Assembly (NCBI GenBank): GCA_963717375.1
Contig: OY970329.1
Span: forward strand, 1,798,001 to 1,862,000
Direction: 5' to 3'
Origin: VRUE01 sp963717375
GTDB taxonomy: Bacteria; Actinomycetota; Thermoleophilia; Solirubrobacterales; 70-9
DNA length: 64,000 nucleotides
Below, piece after piece: positions 37,004-44,875 of this stretch. Positions within the stretch are counted from its first letter, which is position 1. The number at the start of each line of letters is the position of its first letter. The translations under genes were made by a program, and so were the position numbers. The notes beneath the pieces were generated by a model. It had not been told where the DNA came from. It was given only the letters and a program-made list of their open reading frames with translations, and did no database searches.

Positions 37004-38266
37004 TCAGATCGCCCGGCGCGGGTGTTTGGGGTCCAGCTCGCCGCTCGCCTCGGCCTCGGCGCGCTTGGCCCAGCGGTTGAGCTCGCGGCGAGCGAGGACC
37101 ATCTTGTGGACCTCGTCGGGGCCGTCGGCCAGGCGCAGCATGCGGCTGAAGCGCCAGAGCGCCGCCAGCGGGGTGTCGTCGGTCATGCCCAGCGAGCCGT
37201 GGACCTGGATCGAGCGGTCGAGGACGCTCATGACGATGTTGGCGGCGACGATCTTGATCGCCGAGATCGCCTGGCGGGCGGCGCGCTTGCCCTCGGTGTC
37301 CATCTTCCAGGCGGCGTAGAGGGTGAGCAGGCGAGCCTGGTCGATCTCCATCCGCGAGGCGGCGATCGACTCCTGGACGAACTGCTTGTCGGCCAACGGC
37401 CCGCCGAAGGCCTGGCGCTCGTTGGCCCGCCGGCACATCATCTCCAGCGCCCGCTCGGCGGTGCCGATCGCGCGCATGCAGTGGTGGATGCGACCGGGGC
37501 CGAGGCGGTCCTGGGCGACGACGAAGCCGCCTCCCTGGCTGCCGAGCAGGTTGGCGGCGGGCACGCGGCATTCTTCGTAGCGGATCTCGCAGTGGCCCGG
37601 GCCTTTGTCGTGGCCCATCACCGGGATCGGCCGCACGAGGTTGAAGCCGGGATTGTCGGTCGGGACGCAGATCATCGAGGCGCGGGCGTAGGGGTTGGCC
37701 TCGGGGTCGGTGACGACCATCGCGATCGCCAGGTCGGCGCCGACGGCGCCCGAGGTGAACCACTTGTGGCCGTTGATCACCCACTCGTCGCCGTCGAGCT
37801 CGGCGCGCGCCTGCAGCAGGGTCGGGTCCGAGCCGGAGACCTCCGGCTCGGTCATCGAGAAGCACGAGCGGATTCGTCCCTCCAGCAGCGGCTCCAGCCA
37901 CCTTTCCTTCTGCTCGGCCGTGCCGTGCTCGGCGAGGATCTCCATGTTGCCGGTGTCCGGTGCGGCGCAGTTGAAGGCCATCGGCGCCGCCACCGGGCTG
38001 CGTCCCATCTCCTCGCAGAGCAGGCCGTACTCCCAGTTGGTCAGGCCCGGGCCGAAGCGCTCCTCCGGCATGAAGAGGTTCCACAGCCCCTCGCCCCGCG
38101 CCTTCGCCCGGATCTCGACCAGGATCTTCGGGAAGGGGATGCCAGGCGCGACCTCGGCGTCGAGCGCCTCCATGATCTCCCGCTCCTGCGGGTAGATCTC
38201 GGCATCCATGAAGTCGAGGATCCGCTCGCGCAGGGTCTCGACCTGGGGGCTCGGCGTGAAGTCCAT
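37004..38266 (-). CDS. Acyl-CoA dehydrogenase
   Basis: 420 residues. Acyl-CoA dehydrogenase fold with N-terminal helices, middle beta domain containing CFSMTEPEVSGSDPTLLQ and WVINGHKWFTSGAVGADL, and C-terminal bundle MEIDQARLLTLYAAWKMD ... QVHGSLGMTDDTPLAALWRF. Oxidises acyl-CoA thioesters with FAD. The length (420) and RIHHCMRAIGTAERALEMM block fit the ACAD10/11-like or long-chain class rather than short-chain Bcd. The tail ends with HPRRAI. First of a minus-strand series, preceded by one copy of the dispersed stem-loop. Confidence 0.88.
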   Translation of the reverse strand: MDFTPSPQVETLRERILDFMDAEIYPQEREIMEALDAEVAPGIPFPKILVEIRAKARGEGLWNLFMPEERFGPGLTNWEYGLLCEEMGRSPVAAPMAFNCAAPDTGNMEILAEHGTAEQKERWLEPLLEGRIRSCFSMTEPEVSGSDPTLLQARAELDGDEWVINGHKWFTSGAVGADLAIAMVVTDPEANPYARASMICVPTDNPGFNLVRPIPVMGHDKGPGHCEIRYEECRVPAANLLGSQGGGFVVAQDRLGPGRIHHCMRAIGTAERALEMMCRRANERQAFGGPLADKQFVQESIAASRMEIDQARLLTLYAAWKMDTEGKRAARQAISAIKIVAANIVMSVLDRSIQVHGSLGMTDDTPLAALWRFSRMLRLADGPDEVHKMVLARRELNRWAKRAEAEASGELDPKHPRRAI

Positions 38267-38316
38267 CTGACTGCGTCCTCTCCTCGGGGCTGGTGACTCG
38301 AACGCTACCGCCAGTT

Positions 38317-38370
38317 CGGTGACTTCGTGTTTAGTGGGGCATACGGACTACTAAAGGCGAAGTCAGCCGG
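38317..38370 (-). repeat. Dispersed stem-loop element, copy A
   Basis: Minus-strand stem GCTGACTTCG ... CGAAGTCA (8 bp: 38320-38327 with 38358-38365), with an inner TTTAGT/ACTAAA stem (38330-38335 with 38350-38355). It begins a few bases after the stop of the RibD-like gene. Shares its core with copies at 39122 and 51029. Confidence 0.7.
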
Positions 38371-38373
38371 CAA

Positions 38374-39105
38374 TCAGCGCTGCCGGTAGCGGGCGAATAG
38401 TTCGCCCTCGTGCTCGAGGAGCCAGGCCAGATCTAGCTCGGCGATCTGGGGTAGCGGCGCCTCGACGATGCGCGGAGCCTCGGCGCCCGTCATTCGCGGC
38501 GCGGTCGTGAGGAAGAGCTCGTCGACGAGGCCGGCCGCCCAGAGCTGGCCGTGCAGGTGCGGCCCGCCCTCGCAGAGCAGGGCGCGGACGCCGCGCTCCG
38601 CGCGCAGGTGGCGCAGCGCCGCGACCAGGTCGACCTTGCCCTCGTGGCGGACGACGCGCAGGCTGGTCGCCGTTTCCGGTGGCTCGGCCTCGGAGGCGGT
38701 GAAGATCAGCACCCGGCCGCCGCCGGCGGTGAAGAGCGGTGCGTCCCAGGGCAGGTCGAGGCGACCGCTGACGATCACCATCAGCGGGTCGTGGGGGAGA
38801 CCGATCCGCTCGCGTCGTTCGCGCTGCTCCTGGTCGCCGACGACGCGGCCGTAGCGCTCGGCCCGCATCGTGCCGGCGCCGATCATCACCGCGTCGAAGC
38901 GGGTCCGCAGCCCGACCAGCATCGCCGTGTCGACGTCGGAGCCGATCGGGCCTGAGACGCCGCCGATCGTCGCCCGCCCGTCGACAGTGGCAGCGAAGTT
39001 GGTCGCGACGAAGGGCCGCTCCTCGCGCGGGCTCTCCCACGGCCGGTATTCGTCGAGCTGCCCGTCGACCGTGGTCGGACCGGGATCCGGGAGCAAGCGC
39101 CTCAC
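38374..39105 (-). CDS. Pyrimidine reductase family protein (RibD C-terminal domain)
   Basis: 243 residues, GTG start. A single RibD-C/DHFR-like fold: PFVATNFAATVDGRATIGG at the start, the NADPH-site VMIGAGTMRAERYG, and LLCEGGPHLHGQLWAAGLVDELFLT near the end. Standard riboflavin RibD carries an additional deaminase domain, which is missing; the family is annotated as a stand-alone pyrimidine reductase in actinobacteria and may work in riboflavin, folate or deazaflavin metabolism. The gene is flanked on both sides by copies of the dispersed stem-loop. Confidence 0.83.
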   Translation of the reverse strand: MRRLLPDPGPTTVDGQLDEYRPWESPREERPFVATNFAATVDGRATIGGVSGPIGSDVDTAMLVGLRTRFDAVMIGAGTMRAERYGRVVGDQEQRERRERIGLPHDPLMVIVSGRLDLPWDAPLFTAGGGRVLIFTASEAEPPETATSLRVVRHEGKVDLVAALRHLRAERGVRALLCEGGPHLHGQLWAAGLVDELFLTTAPRMTGAEAPRIVEAPLPQIAELDLAWLLEHEGELFARYRQR

Positions 39106-39121
39106 AGGCTCGAAGCCTATT

Positions 39122-39173
39122 TGGTGACTTCGCCTTTATTCGTCCATATGGCGAAAAAGGACGAAGTCAGCGG
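39122..39173 (-). repeat. Dispersed stem-loop element, copy B
   Basis: Best-folding copy: outer stem TGACTTCG/CGAAGTCA (39125-39132 with 39162-39169) continues into CCTTTATTCG/CGAAAAAGG with one bulged base, loop around CCATATGG. It begins just after the sulfotransferase stop on the minus strand. The first 19 nt after that stop-proximal CC are identical to copy C. Confidence 0.75.
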
Positions 39174-39176
39174 TCC

Positions 39177-40166
39177 TCAGGAGTAGTCGTGCCAGCCGGC
39201 AAACTCGCGGCCGGCGAACTTCTGCAGCCCGGCGACGTCGGCGCTGAAGCGGCCGCGCACGGTCTCGAAGAGGTCGTCGGGGAGCTTTGGCTTCGGCGCC
39301 GGCGGCTTCTCGGGGTCGTGCACGAGCTTCTCGACCCGCCAGCGCAGCGGCTCCGGCAGGCGGTCGAAGTTACGGTCGAAGGAGCGGAAGCCCGGCAGCT
39401 TGATCAGCTTCTCCATGAATTGGTATTTGTCGCCCTCCTTTGCCCCTGACTTCTCCCACTCGCGGTCGAACTGCTCTGAGGTGAAGCTCTCATCGACGCC
39501 CGCGAAAGCGAACGCCTTGCGCATCGTCTCCTCGCGTTCGCTCTGCAGCTCCTCCTGGGTGATGATCTCGATCTGCTCGCGCTCGAACAGCTCCAGGTAG
39601 GGCTGCAGCTGCATCCAGTACATCGAGCGCTGGATGTAGGAGGAGTCGGGCTGGGAGAGGGTCGCGACCATCTCGCGGGTCTCGTAGCCGGCGCCGGTCG
39701 CGTGCACCCAGTGGGAGAGAATGCGCTTGATCGGGTCGCGCACCATGTAGAGCAGGCGCGCGTCGGGGCAGTGCTGGTGGATGCGCTCGGGGACGCCGGT
39801 GAAGCGCGGCAGGTTGGTGTAGTGCGGGGAGGACTCGCCGCGCACCTTGAAGCGGTCGTCGAAGCGGCTCGCGTACCAGTCGAGGCCGAGGTCCCAGTTG
39901 AGCTCCTCAGCGAAGAAGTTGAGCTCCTTCGGCTTCGACATCTGGATTTCGGGATGCAGGCCGAGGTAGTGGTGGATGCTGGTTGTGCCGCACTTGAGGC
40001 CCCCGATGATGATCAGGTTGGGCAGCTCGGCGTGGCGCTTGCGCCGGCGGCGGAAGCGGCTTTTGCGATCGGCGCTGTAGCGCTCGCGGGCACGCGCGCA
40101 CATCGCCTCGTCGGCGGGGTCGCGGGGGGCCTTCGCAGTGGCGATCTGGGTCTCGGCCTCTGACAC
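39177..40166 (-). CDS. Sulfotransferase family protein
   Basis: 329 residues, cytosolic PAPS-dependent type. The 5'-phosphosulfate loop is PNLIIIGGLKCGTTSIHHYL and the 3'-phosphate site is YMVRDPIKRILSHWVHA. A basic RKSRFRRRRKRHAELP stretch precedes the fold. Heparan/bile-type acceptor cannot be told; bacterial homologues sulfate lipids, glycans or antibiotics. It diverges from the flippase-like gene, 21 bp between starts, suggesting a shared control region and perhaps an exported sulfated glycolipid. Confidence 0.85.
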   Translation of the reverse strand: MSEAETQIATAKAPRDPADEAMCARARERYSADRKSRFRRRRKRHAELPNLIIIGGLKCGTTSIHHYLGLHPEIQMSKPKELNFFAEELNWDLGLDWYASRFDDRFKVRGESSPHYTNLPRFTGVPERIHQHCPDARLLYMVRDPIKRILSHWVHATGAGYETREMVATLSQPDSSYIQRSMYWMQLQPYLELFEREQIEIITQEELQSEREETMRKAFAFAGVDESFTSEQFDREWEKSGAKEGDKYQFMEKLIKLPGFRSFDRNFDRLPEPLRWRVEKLVHDPEKPPAPKPKLPDDLFETVRGRFSADVAGLQKFAGREFAGWHDYS

Positions 40167-40187
40167 GAGCGGGCTAGTCTAGCTGCG

Positions 40188-41180
40188 ATGCCGACGGCTG
40201 ATCTCAGCTCCAGCTTCAACTCGTTCTTCAATGCGACAACGGCCTTCTTCGCGCACCTCTCGGATATCCGCTGGACGCCATTCGCGATCGCCCTTGGCTT
40301 CCTGCTCGCGATGCAGCTCTGCCGTGCCTGGGCCTGGCGCAACGTGCTCCACGCCGCCTATCCCGGCGAGCGCATCTCCTTCACGCATCTGAGCGCCGCC
40401 TACCTCGCCGGGGCGGGGATAAACGCGGTGATTCCGGCCCACGCGGGCGACGTCACCAAGGTCTTCCTGGTCAAGCGCCAGATCCCCAACTCTTCCTATC
40501 CGGCGGTCACCTCTTCCTTCCTCGTGCAGACGGTGTTCGACAGCACCGTTGGCGCTCTGGTCCTCCTCTACGCGATCACCCAGGGGTTGCTGCCGCCGCT
40601 GCCGCAGATCCCCAACCTGCCGGCCTTCGAGATCTCCTTCTGGGCCGACCACCCGCAGGCGCTACTGATCGTCACCGGCGTGCTGTTGCTGGCGCTCGCG
40701 ATCGGGACCTACTACCTGGCCCATCACGTGCGCCGCTTCTGGGACCGGGTCAAACAGGGCCTGGTCATCCTCAGGCAGCCGCGGCGCTATGTGCGCGAGG
40801 TGGCGGCCTGGCAGGGGGCAGGCTGGCTCTGCCGCTTCGGCGCCTTCTGGTTCTTCCTCGAGGCGTTCGGCATCGGCGGCTCGGTCGGCAACGTGATGCT
40901 GGTGATGAGCGTGCAGGCGATCGCCAACATCATCCCCTTCACGCCCGGGGGCGCTGGCGCCCAGCAGGCGCTGCTGGTGGCGACCCTGAAGGGCCCGTCA
41001 CGCTCCGCCGTCCTCTCCTTCTCGGTCGGGACCCAGATCGCGATGGCGGCCTGGTCGATCGTGCTCGGCTTCGCCGCGATGCTGCTCGTCTTCAGGACGA
41101 CCGATTGGCGCGGGCTGATTCGTCAGGCAGAAGATGACGCCAAACGCGAGGAAGCGGCTCCCACCGCCGCCGGGAGCTAG
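40188..41180 (+). CDS. UPF0104/lysylphosphatidylglycerol-synthase-TM-like flippase domain protein
   Basis: 330 residues, seven to eight transmembrane segments without any catalytic domain. Family blocks: TAYLAGAGINAVIPAHAGDVTKVFLVKR, typical of the flippase-like (DUF/UPF0104) family, and GVGGxGxQQ-like FTPGGAGAQQALLVATL near the end. Related proteins move lipid-linked sugars or polyprenyl-type substrates, or flip modified phospholipids. Substrate here unknown. The C-terminal ERAAPTAAGS tail is short and hydrophilic. Divergent from the sulfotransferase. Confidence 0.82.
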   Translation: MPTADLSSSFNSFFNATTAFFAHLSDIRWTPFAIALGFLLAMQLCRAWAWRNVLHAAYPGERISFTHLSAAYLAGAGINAVIPAHAGDVTKVFLVKRQIPNSSYPAVTSSFLVQTVFDSTVGALVLLYAITQGLLPPLPQIPNLPAFEISFWADHPQALLIVTGVLLLALAIGTYYLAHHVRRFWDRVKQGLVILRQPRRYVREVAAWQGAGWLCRFGAFWFFLEAFGIGGSVGNVMLVMSVQAIANIIPFTPGGAGAQQALLVATLKGPSRSAVLSFSVGTQIAMAAWSIVLGFAAMLLVFRTTDWRGLIRQAEDDAKREEAAPTAAGS

Positions 41181-41182
41181 GA

Positions 41183-41246
41183 GGGTCTAGCGAACCCCCG
41201 CACACGCCCGGCGGCGGCAGTCGCGCACCCGGGTTTCGCTAGACCC
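41183..41246. terminator. Bidirectional terminator between convergent genes
   Basis: GGGTCTAGCGAA (41183-41194) pairs with TTCGCTAGACCC (41235-41246), extended by CCC/GGG past a one-base bulge. The right arm contains the stop codon of the CrtA-like gene, and the left arm begins 2 nt after the flippase stop, so the two genes share mirrored 3' ends. Confidence 0.65.
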
Positions 41247-41940
41247 CTAGGCCGGGGACGGCGATCAGTCCCGCCAGCGGGTCGCGGCCTTCCCATTCGC
41301 CCTCGGAGCGATAGGGGCGGAAGCGGATGAAGGCCGATTCGTGGTGGAAGGGGCGCTCGCGGTCGGCTCTCACGGCGGCCATGTGGGTGCCGCCGTCGCG
41401 GTAGGAGTAATCGCGCATCGCCGCGGCACTGCGCCAGAGCGAGAAGGTGGAGACGAGGCGGGGGGGACGGGCGAGGCCGATCGAGGCGAGCAGGCCCGGC
41501 GCGGTGACGATCTCCTCTTCGGCAGGGCCGGCGCTGCGCAGGAACGGTCGCAGTCGCGTCAGCCGCGGCCGGCCGAGCGTCAGCGCCGCGACGGGCTCGT
41601 CATCGTCGACGGGGAGCTGGCGGTCCGGCAGGCCCGGCATCGCGGGCCAGGCCCCGGAGACGCGCAGCGGCTCGAGGCGGGCCTGCCAGCCGGCGGCCAA
41701 TAGGCCCGCCAGCGGGTGGTCGCCGCGGGCGAAGTCGTCGAGGGCGCTGTCGCCGTCCCAGGCAGCGATCAGGCCGAACCTGCCTGGGTAAAGCGGGAGT
41801 CGCCCACCGCCGCCTTGCGCGGCGGTAACCGTCGTCCGCGCGTAGAGCAGGCCGGGTACCCCATCGGGGTTCGGGGTTCGGCGCAGAGCACCGGGCATCC
41901 GCGACAGACCGGCATCGACGATGTGGACCGAGACGATCAT
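41239..41940 (-). CDS. Spheroidene-monooxygenase (CrtA)-like protein
   Basis: 233 residues. Resembles the CrtA-type family through VSTFSLWRSAAAMRDYSYRDGGTHMAAVRA and FHHESAFIRFRPYRSEGEW near the C-terminus, and PGRFGLIAAWDGDSALDDF at residue 60. CrtA proteins are heme-like-fold monooxygenases of carotenoid ends; other relatives are unassigned. No carotenoid genes are near, so the activity is open. It is read divergently from a TetR regulator across an 80-bp palindrome-rich region and is very likely its target. Confidence 0.65.
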   Translation of the reverse strand: MIVSVHIVDAGLSRMPGALRRTPNPDGVPGLLYARTTVTAAQGGGGRLPLYPGRFGLIAAWDGDSALDDFARGDHPLAGLLAAGWQARLEPLRVSGAWPAMPGLPDRQLPVDDDEPVAALTLGRPRLTRLRPFLRSAGPAEEEIVTAPGLLASIGLARPPRLVSTFSLWRSAAAMRDYSYRDGGTHMAAVRADRERPFHHESAFIRFRPYRSEGEWEGRDPLAGLIAVPGLGV

Positions 41941-41970
41941 GCTGTTCCTTCCTTCCGCGACCGGGGTTAA

Positions 41971-42020
41971 CCTAGTGGTGACTAGGGAACGGTTCTGGAA
42001 ATTACCTAGGGAGTATTAGG
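41971..42020. promoter_or_regulatory. Palindromic operator-like region between CrtA-like gene and tetR
   Basis: CCTAGT-GGTG-ACTAGG (41971-41986) is a perfect 6-bp dyad; ACCTA...TAGGT (about 42004-42021) is a second, related dyad next to the TetR Shine-Dalgarno AGGGAG (42008-42013). Both share the CCTAG half-site, as expected for autoregulation by a dimeric TetR protein. Confidence 0.5.
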
Positions 42021-42686
42021 TTGTCAAGCACGGAGATCCAAACGGCAAAGCCCAGAAAGCGCCTCAGCGCCGCCGCGCGGCGGGAGACGATCGAAGCCGC
42101 GGCTACGGAGCTGTTCGCCGAGCGCGGCTATCAGGGCGCCTCGATCGACGAGATCGCCCGCCGCTCGGGCGTGACGCCGCCGGTCGTCTACGACCACTTC
42201 GCCTCCAAGCAGGATCTCTACCGGCGCCTGTTGGAGCGCCACTTCGCCGAGCTGCGCCAGGTCTGGCGCGAGCACTTCGTCGGCGAGGACCCCCCCGACC
42301 AGCGGGTAGCTCGCTCCTTCGACGCCTGGTTCGCCTACGTCGAGGCGCATCCCTTCGCCGGCCGCATGCTCTTCCGCGACACCACCGGCGACCCGAAGAT
42401 AGGGGCGATGCACCAGGAGGTGGCGGCCAGCAGCCGCGCCGCGATCATGGCCCTTTTCGCCAGCGATCCCGGGGCCGAGAAGGTGATTGGCCCGGAGGCC
42501 GAGCAGGGCCTCGAAATGGCCTGGATAGTGATGCGCGGCGTGCTCCAAGGCCTGGCGATGTGGTGGTACGAGCACCCCGAGGTCCCCCGGGGGCGCGTGG
42601 TCGCCACAGCCATGAACGCCCTCTGGGTTGGCTGGGAGCGGACCCAGTCCGGCGAAGCCTGGACGCCGCCCGCCAACCTCGCCTAG
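42021..42686 (+). CDS. TetR-family transcriptional regulator
   Basis: 221 residues, TTG start with AGGGAG 7 nt upstream. N-terminal TetR DNA-binding domain: RETIEAAATELFAERGYQG, SIDEIARRSGVTPPVVYDHFASK. The ligand-binding domain (about 80-200) contains WFAYVEAHPFAGRMLFRD and is of the common actinobacterial kind acting on hydrophobic ligands. Divergent from the CrtA-like gene; probably controls it and itself. Confidence 0.87.
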   Translation: MSSTEIQTAKPRKRLSAAARRETIEAAATELFAERGYQGASIDEIARRSGVTPPVVYDHFASKQDLYRRLLERHFAELRQVWREHFVGEDPPDQRVARSFDAWFAYVEAHPFAGRMLFRDTTGDPKIGAMHQEVAASSRAAIMALFASDPGAEKVIGPEAEQGLEMAWIVMRGVLQGLAMWWYEHPEVPRGRVVATAMNALWVGWERTQSGEAWTPPANLA

Positions 42687-42746
42687 CTCGACCGCGACAC
42701 GGTCCGATCCACCCGCCATCCATCGCGGGGAACCAAAAGGAACAAC

Positions 42747-43193
42747 GTGGGTATACGTAGAGGTATGAGCAACGGGAGACGCTTCGCTCTGACGGTTGCC
42801 GCGGGTGTCGCGCTCGGCCTCGACACCTGGGTTGTCGAACAGTCGGGATGGCCCACGCCCGGGCTGAATGACGTGCTCGCGGTGCCACTCGCCATCGTCG
42901 CCTTGACCTCACTTGTCCTTGTGCCGCTGGCCGTCGGCCGATGGTGGGTCGTGGGCGCGTTGGCGGGCCCCGGCCTCTCTCTGCTCATCATGCAGCTGAC
43001 GGGTGTCACCGTCCGACTGGACGACGGCACCGGGCTGGCGCTCAATTACCGGACCATCTTCTTCCTGATCGTGGTCGGGGGAGCCATGCTGCTCTTGGTC
43101 GGCCTCAGATCCCTGTTCGACGACTTGCGCCACAGTCGCGCCGACGCTCGGCCCGAGTGGCGCGAGATCCACTCGCGAAACCCCGACCTCTAG
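42747..43193 (+). CDS. Small membrane protein, unknown
   Basis: 148 residues from the GTG with AAAGGA 6 nt upstream; the ATG at 42765 (MSNGRRFALTV) is an alternative. Four hydrophobic segments can be counted: FALTVAAGVALGLDTWVV, VLAVPLAIVALTSLVLVPLAVG, WWVVGALAGPGLSLLIMQL, and TIFFLIVVGGAMLLLVGL, followed by a charged tail. Family not recognised. It overlaps the convergent TadE-like gene by 4 bp at the 3' ends. Confidence 0.65.
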   Translation: MGIRRGMSNGRRFALTVAAGVALGLDTWVVEQSGWPTPGLNDVLAVPLAIVALTSLVLVPLAVGRWWVVGALAGPGLSLLIMQLTGVTVRLDDGTGLALNYRTIFFLIVVGGAMLLLVGLRSLFDDLRHSRADARPEWREIHSRNPDL

Positions 43194-43849
43194 TCCGACC
43201 AGCCCGGGTAGCGCCCTTCTACCTGCCACTGCCACGGCGGGGCTTCCCCGGCGGGGAAGTTGTAGTGGTTGCGGCCGGGGAGGGTCTCGAGTGGGACGAG
43301 GGCGGGGTCCTGACTGGCCAGCACTTCGACGTCGGAGGCGGCGGCGACATCGTCGGCGGCCGCGCGGCGGCGCACTGCTTCCCAGCCGATCGATGGGCGG
43401 TAGAGCCAGTAGGTCAGCTCGACCCAGCCCGCGGAGCGGCGGCGATCGAGCAGCTGGGTGAAGGCGGTGGGGCGGCGGCCCGAAGCGGTCAGGTGGGGGC
43501 CGGCGGCGACGGCGCAGCTTTCGCGGCGGCAGCGGCGGAAGTCGACCGGGACGAGGGGAAGGCCGGAGGGTCCCGGCCTGGGTTCGGGCGCCGGCGCCAG
43601 GGTTCGGGCGAGGCGCGCCAGCGGCCAGCCGTAGGCGGGGACCAGCGGGTGGTGGTGGCAGGCGTCGGGGATGCGGGGAGCGCAGGCGATCCGTTTTGCG
43701 ATCGCTCCAGCCAGGCCGCGGCCGGCGTCGACTTCGCCTCCCGCGGCGACGGCGGCGATCCCGGCGAGCAGCAGGAGCGCGATCAGCGCCACCAGGCCGG
43801 CCTGCTCGACGCTTGCCGATCCGCGCTCCGTCTCCCGTCCGTATGCCAT
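43190..43849 (-). CDS. TadE/Flp-pilus-like single-pass membrane protein
   Basis: 219 residues. The N-terminus RGSASVEQAGLVALIALLLL (residues about 9-28) has the short basic cytoplasmic head and single helix typical of TadE/TadF minor pilins or Flp-linked proteins (GSASVE pattern). The large external part is Pro/Arg-rich with CAPRIPDACHHHP and RRCRRESC, likely disulfide-linked, and ends in GRYPGWSD. No secretion ATPase or tadE partner is in the window, so this is an orphan. Confidence 0.55.
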   Translation of the reverse strand: MAYGRETERGSASVEQAGLVALIALLLLAGIAAVAAGGEVDAGRGLAGAIAKRIACAPRIPDACHHHPLVPAYGWPLARLARTLAPAPEPRPGPSGLPLVPVDFRRCRRESCAVAAGPHLTASGRRPTAFTQLLDRRRSAGWVELTYWLYRPSIGWEAVRRRAAADDVAAASDVEVLASQDPALVPLETLPGRNHYNFPAGEAPPWQWQVEGRYPGWSD

Positions 43850-43938
43850 CGCTCGAACCTAGGGAGAGGGAGCGCGCGCGTGGTGCGGCGAATGTCACGG
43901 TTTTGCCCCAAGGTCGCGTTCTGCTTTCATGTGGACCA

Positions 43939-44208
43939 ATGGAGGGCAGCCCCTTCAACCTCTTTGGCGACCCCGACGAGTTCCGTGCTCGTATGGAGGA
44001 GCTATCGGAGCAGATGCAGTCTTCCCAGCGCGTCGCCTGGGCCGACAACGCGATCAAGCTCGCGGTCGAGATGACCGTCGCCTCGATCGCCCGCCTCGAC
44101 CTCTCCGGCAGTCCCGATGAGCAGGCGATGCAGGTGCGCGACGCGATCCGCGTCCTCTTCCCCGAGTCGGTCACCCTGGTTCGCGAGGCCCGCGAGGGCC
44201 TCTCCTAG
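43939..44208 (+). CDS. Small acidic hypothetical protein
   Basis: 89 residues from ATG 43939 (MEGSPFNLFGDPDEFRARME); an out-of-frame ATG at 43929 is not used. Mostly amphipathic helix: ELSEQMQSSQRVAWADNAIK, LAVEMTVASIARLDLSGSPDEQ. No signal, no metal site. Its stop overlaps the 3' end of the convergent Zn-ribbon-like protein. Function unknown. Confidence 0.6.
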   Translation: MEGSPFNLFGDPDEFRARMEELSEQMQSSQRVAWADNAIKLAVEMTVASIARLDLSGSPDEQAMQVRDAIRVLFPESVTLVREAREGLS

Positions 44209-44855
44209 AGCAGTTCGAAGCGCAGCGAGACCGCCGCCCCGCGTCGCAGTACGGCTGAGATCAGCTCGAGTGGGACGGCCGCTAGCAGGGCCGGGATCGC
44301 TACGACTACGCAGATCAGGGCATCCAGGCGTCGCTGCCAGGGCTTCTCGGCTGGGACCGCGGTTGCGCGGCCCAATGCGCCGAGGGCTACGTTGCGGCCG
44401 AAGGTGAAGCCGTTGACGATCGTCTGCCACATCGTCGCGATGCCCGCGCCCGGCGCCCAGCGGGCTCTGGCGACAATCTGGTCGCGGTTGGCGACGAGGC
44501 GGCGAACCGACTCGACCGTGAACAGGTAGCGGCCACCGGGTGCCAGTCCGGCCCAGCCGGCGCCGCCGATCCAAGCCGCGAAGCCGCCCCGGTTGGCGAT
44601 TCGCGTCACCTCGCCATCGCTGAGCTCGTCCAGGGCCACGAGCGCCTCCTCGACTCCGCTGGACTTGCCGACCACGCCAAGCCCGCAGCTCTCGCAGCGG
44701 CTGACCGGACCGGCGAGTCCGGCCCGCAGGTCGATCCAGCCGAAGAGCGGCTCGCCGCAGGCGGGGCAGGGCGGGTTCTCGGGCCCGGCGCCCGCCTCAA
44801 GGGGGACGACGGGGGCGGACTGCAGGCCGCTTGGGGTCACTCGCTGGCTGCTCAT
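44205..44855 (-). CDS. Hypothetical protein with zinc-ribbon-like N-terminus
   Basis: 216 residues. CPACGEPLFGW and CESCGLG form a C4 ribbon (about residues 33-60), and the C-terminal half has two hydrophobic segments (about 165-205: ALICVVVAIPALLAAVPLELI), so the ribbon may be tethered to the membrane. The middle (about 100-150) contains WAGLAPGGRYLFTVESVRRLV, resembling the methyltransferase-adjacent fold ends without motifs. It converges on the small gene to the left and diverges from the CBS gene by 21 bp. Unknown function. Confidence 0.6.
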   Translation of the reverse strand: MSSQRVTPSGLQSAPVVPLEAGAGPENPPCPACGEPLFGWIDLRAGLAGPVSRCESCGLGVVGKSSGVEEALVALDELSDGEVTRIANRGGFAAWIGGAGWAGLAPGGRYLFTVESVRRLVANRDQIVARARWAPGAGIATMWQTIVNGFTFGRNVALGALGRATAVPAEKPWQRRLDALICVVVAIPALLAAVPLELISAVLRRGAAVSLRFELL

Positions 44856-44875
44856 GGCAGGTAGCGTACGGCGCA

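Noticed and set aside
38317..39173. Two similar stem-loops considered as a minimal CRISPR
   Set aside because: Copies are 800 bp apart with a gene between them and no spacers of constant length; no cas genes in the window.
41239..41940. CrtA-like gene as proof of a carotenoid cluster
   Set aside because: No phytoene synthase, desaturase or cyclase gene is nearby; only the family resemblance is retained.
42335..42912. Minus-strand frames opposite tetR
   Set aside because: Antisense shadows without family features.
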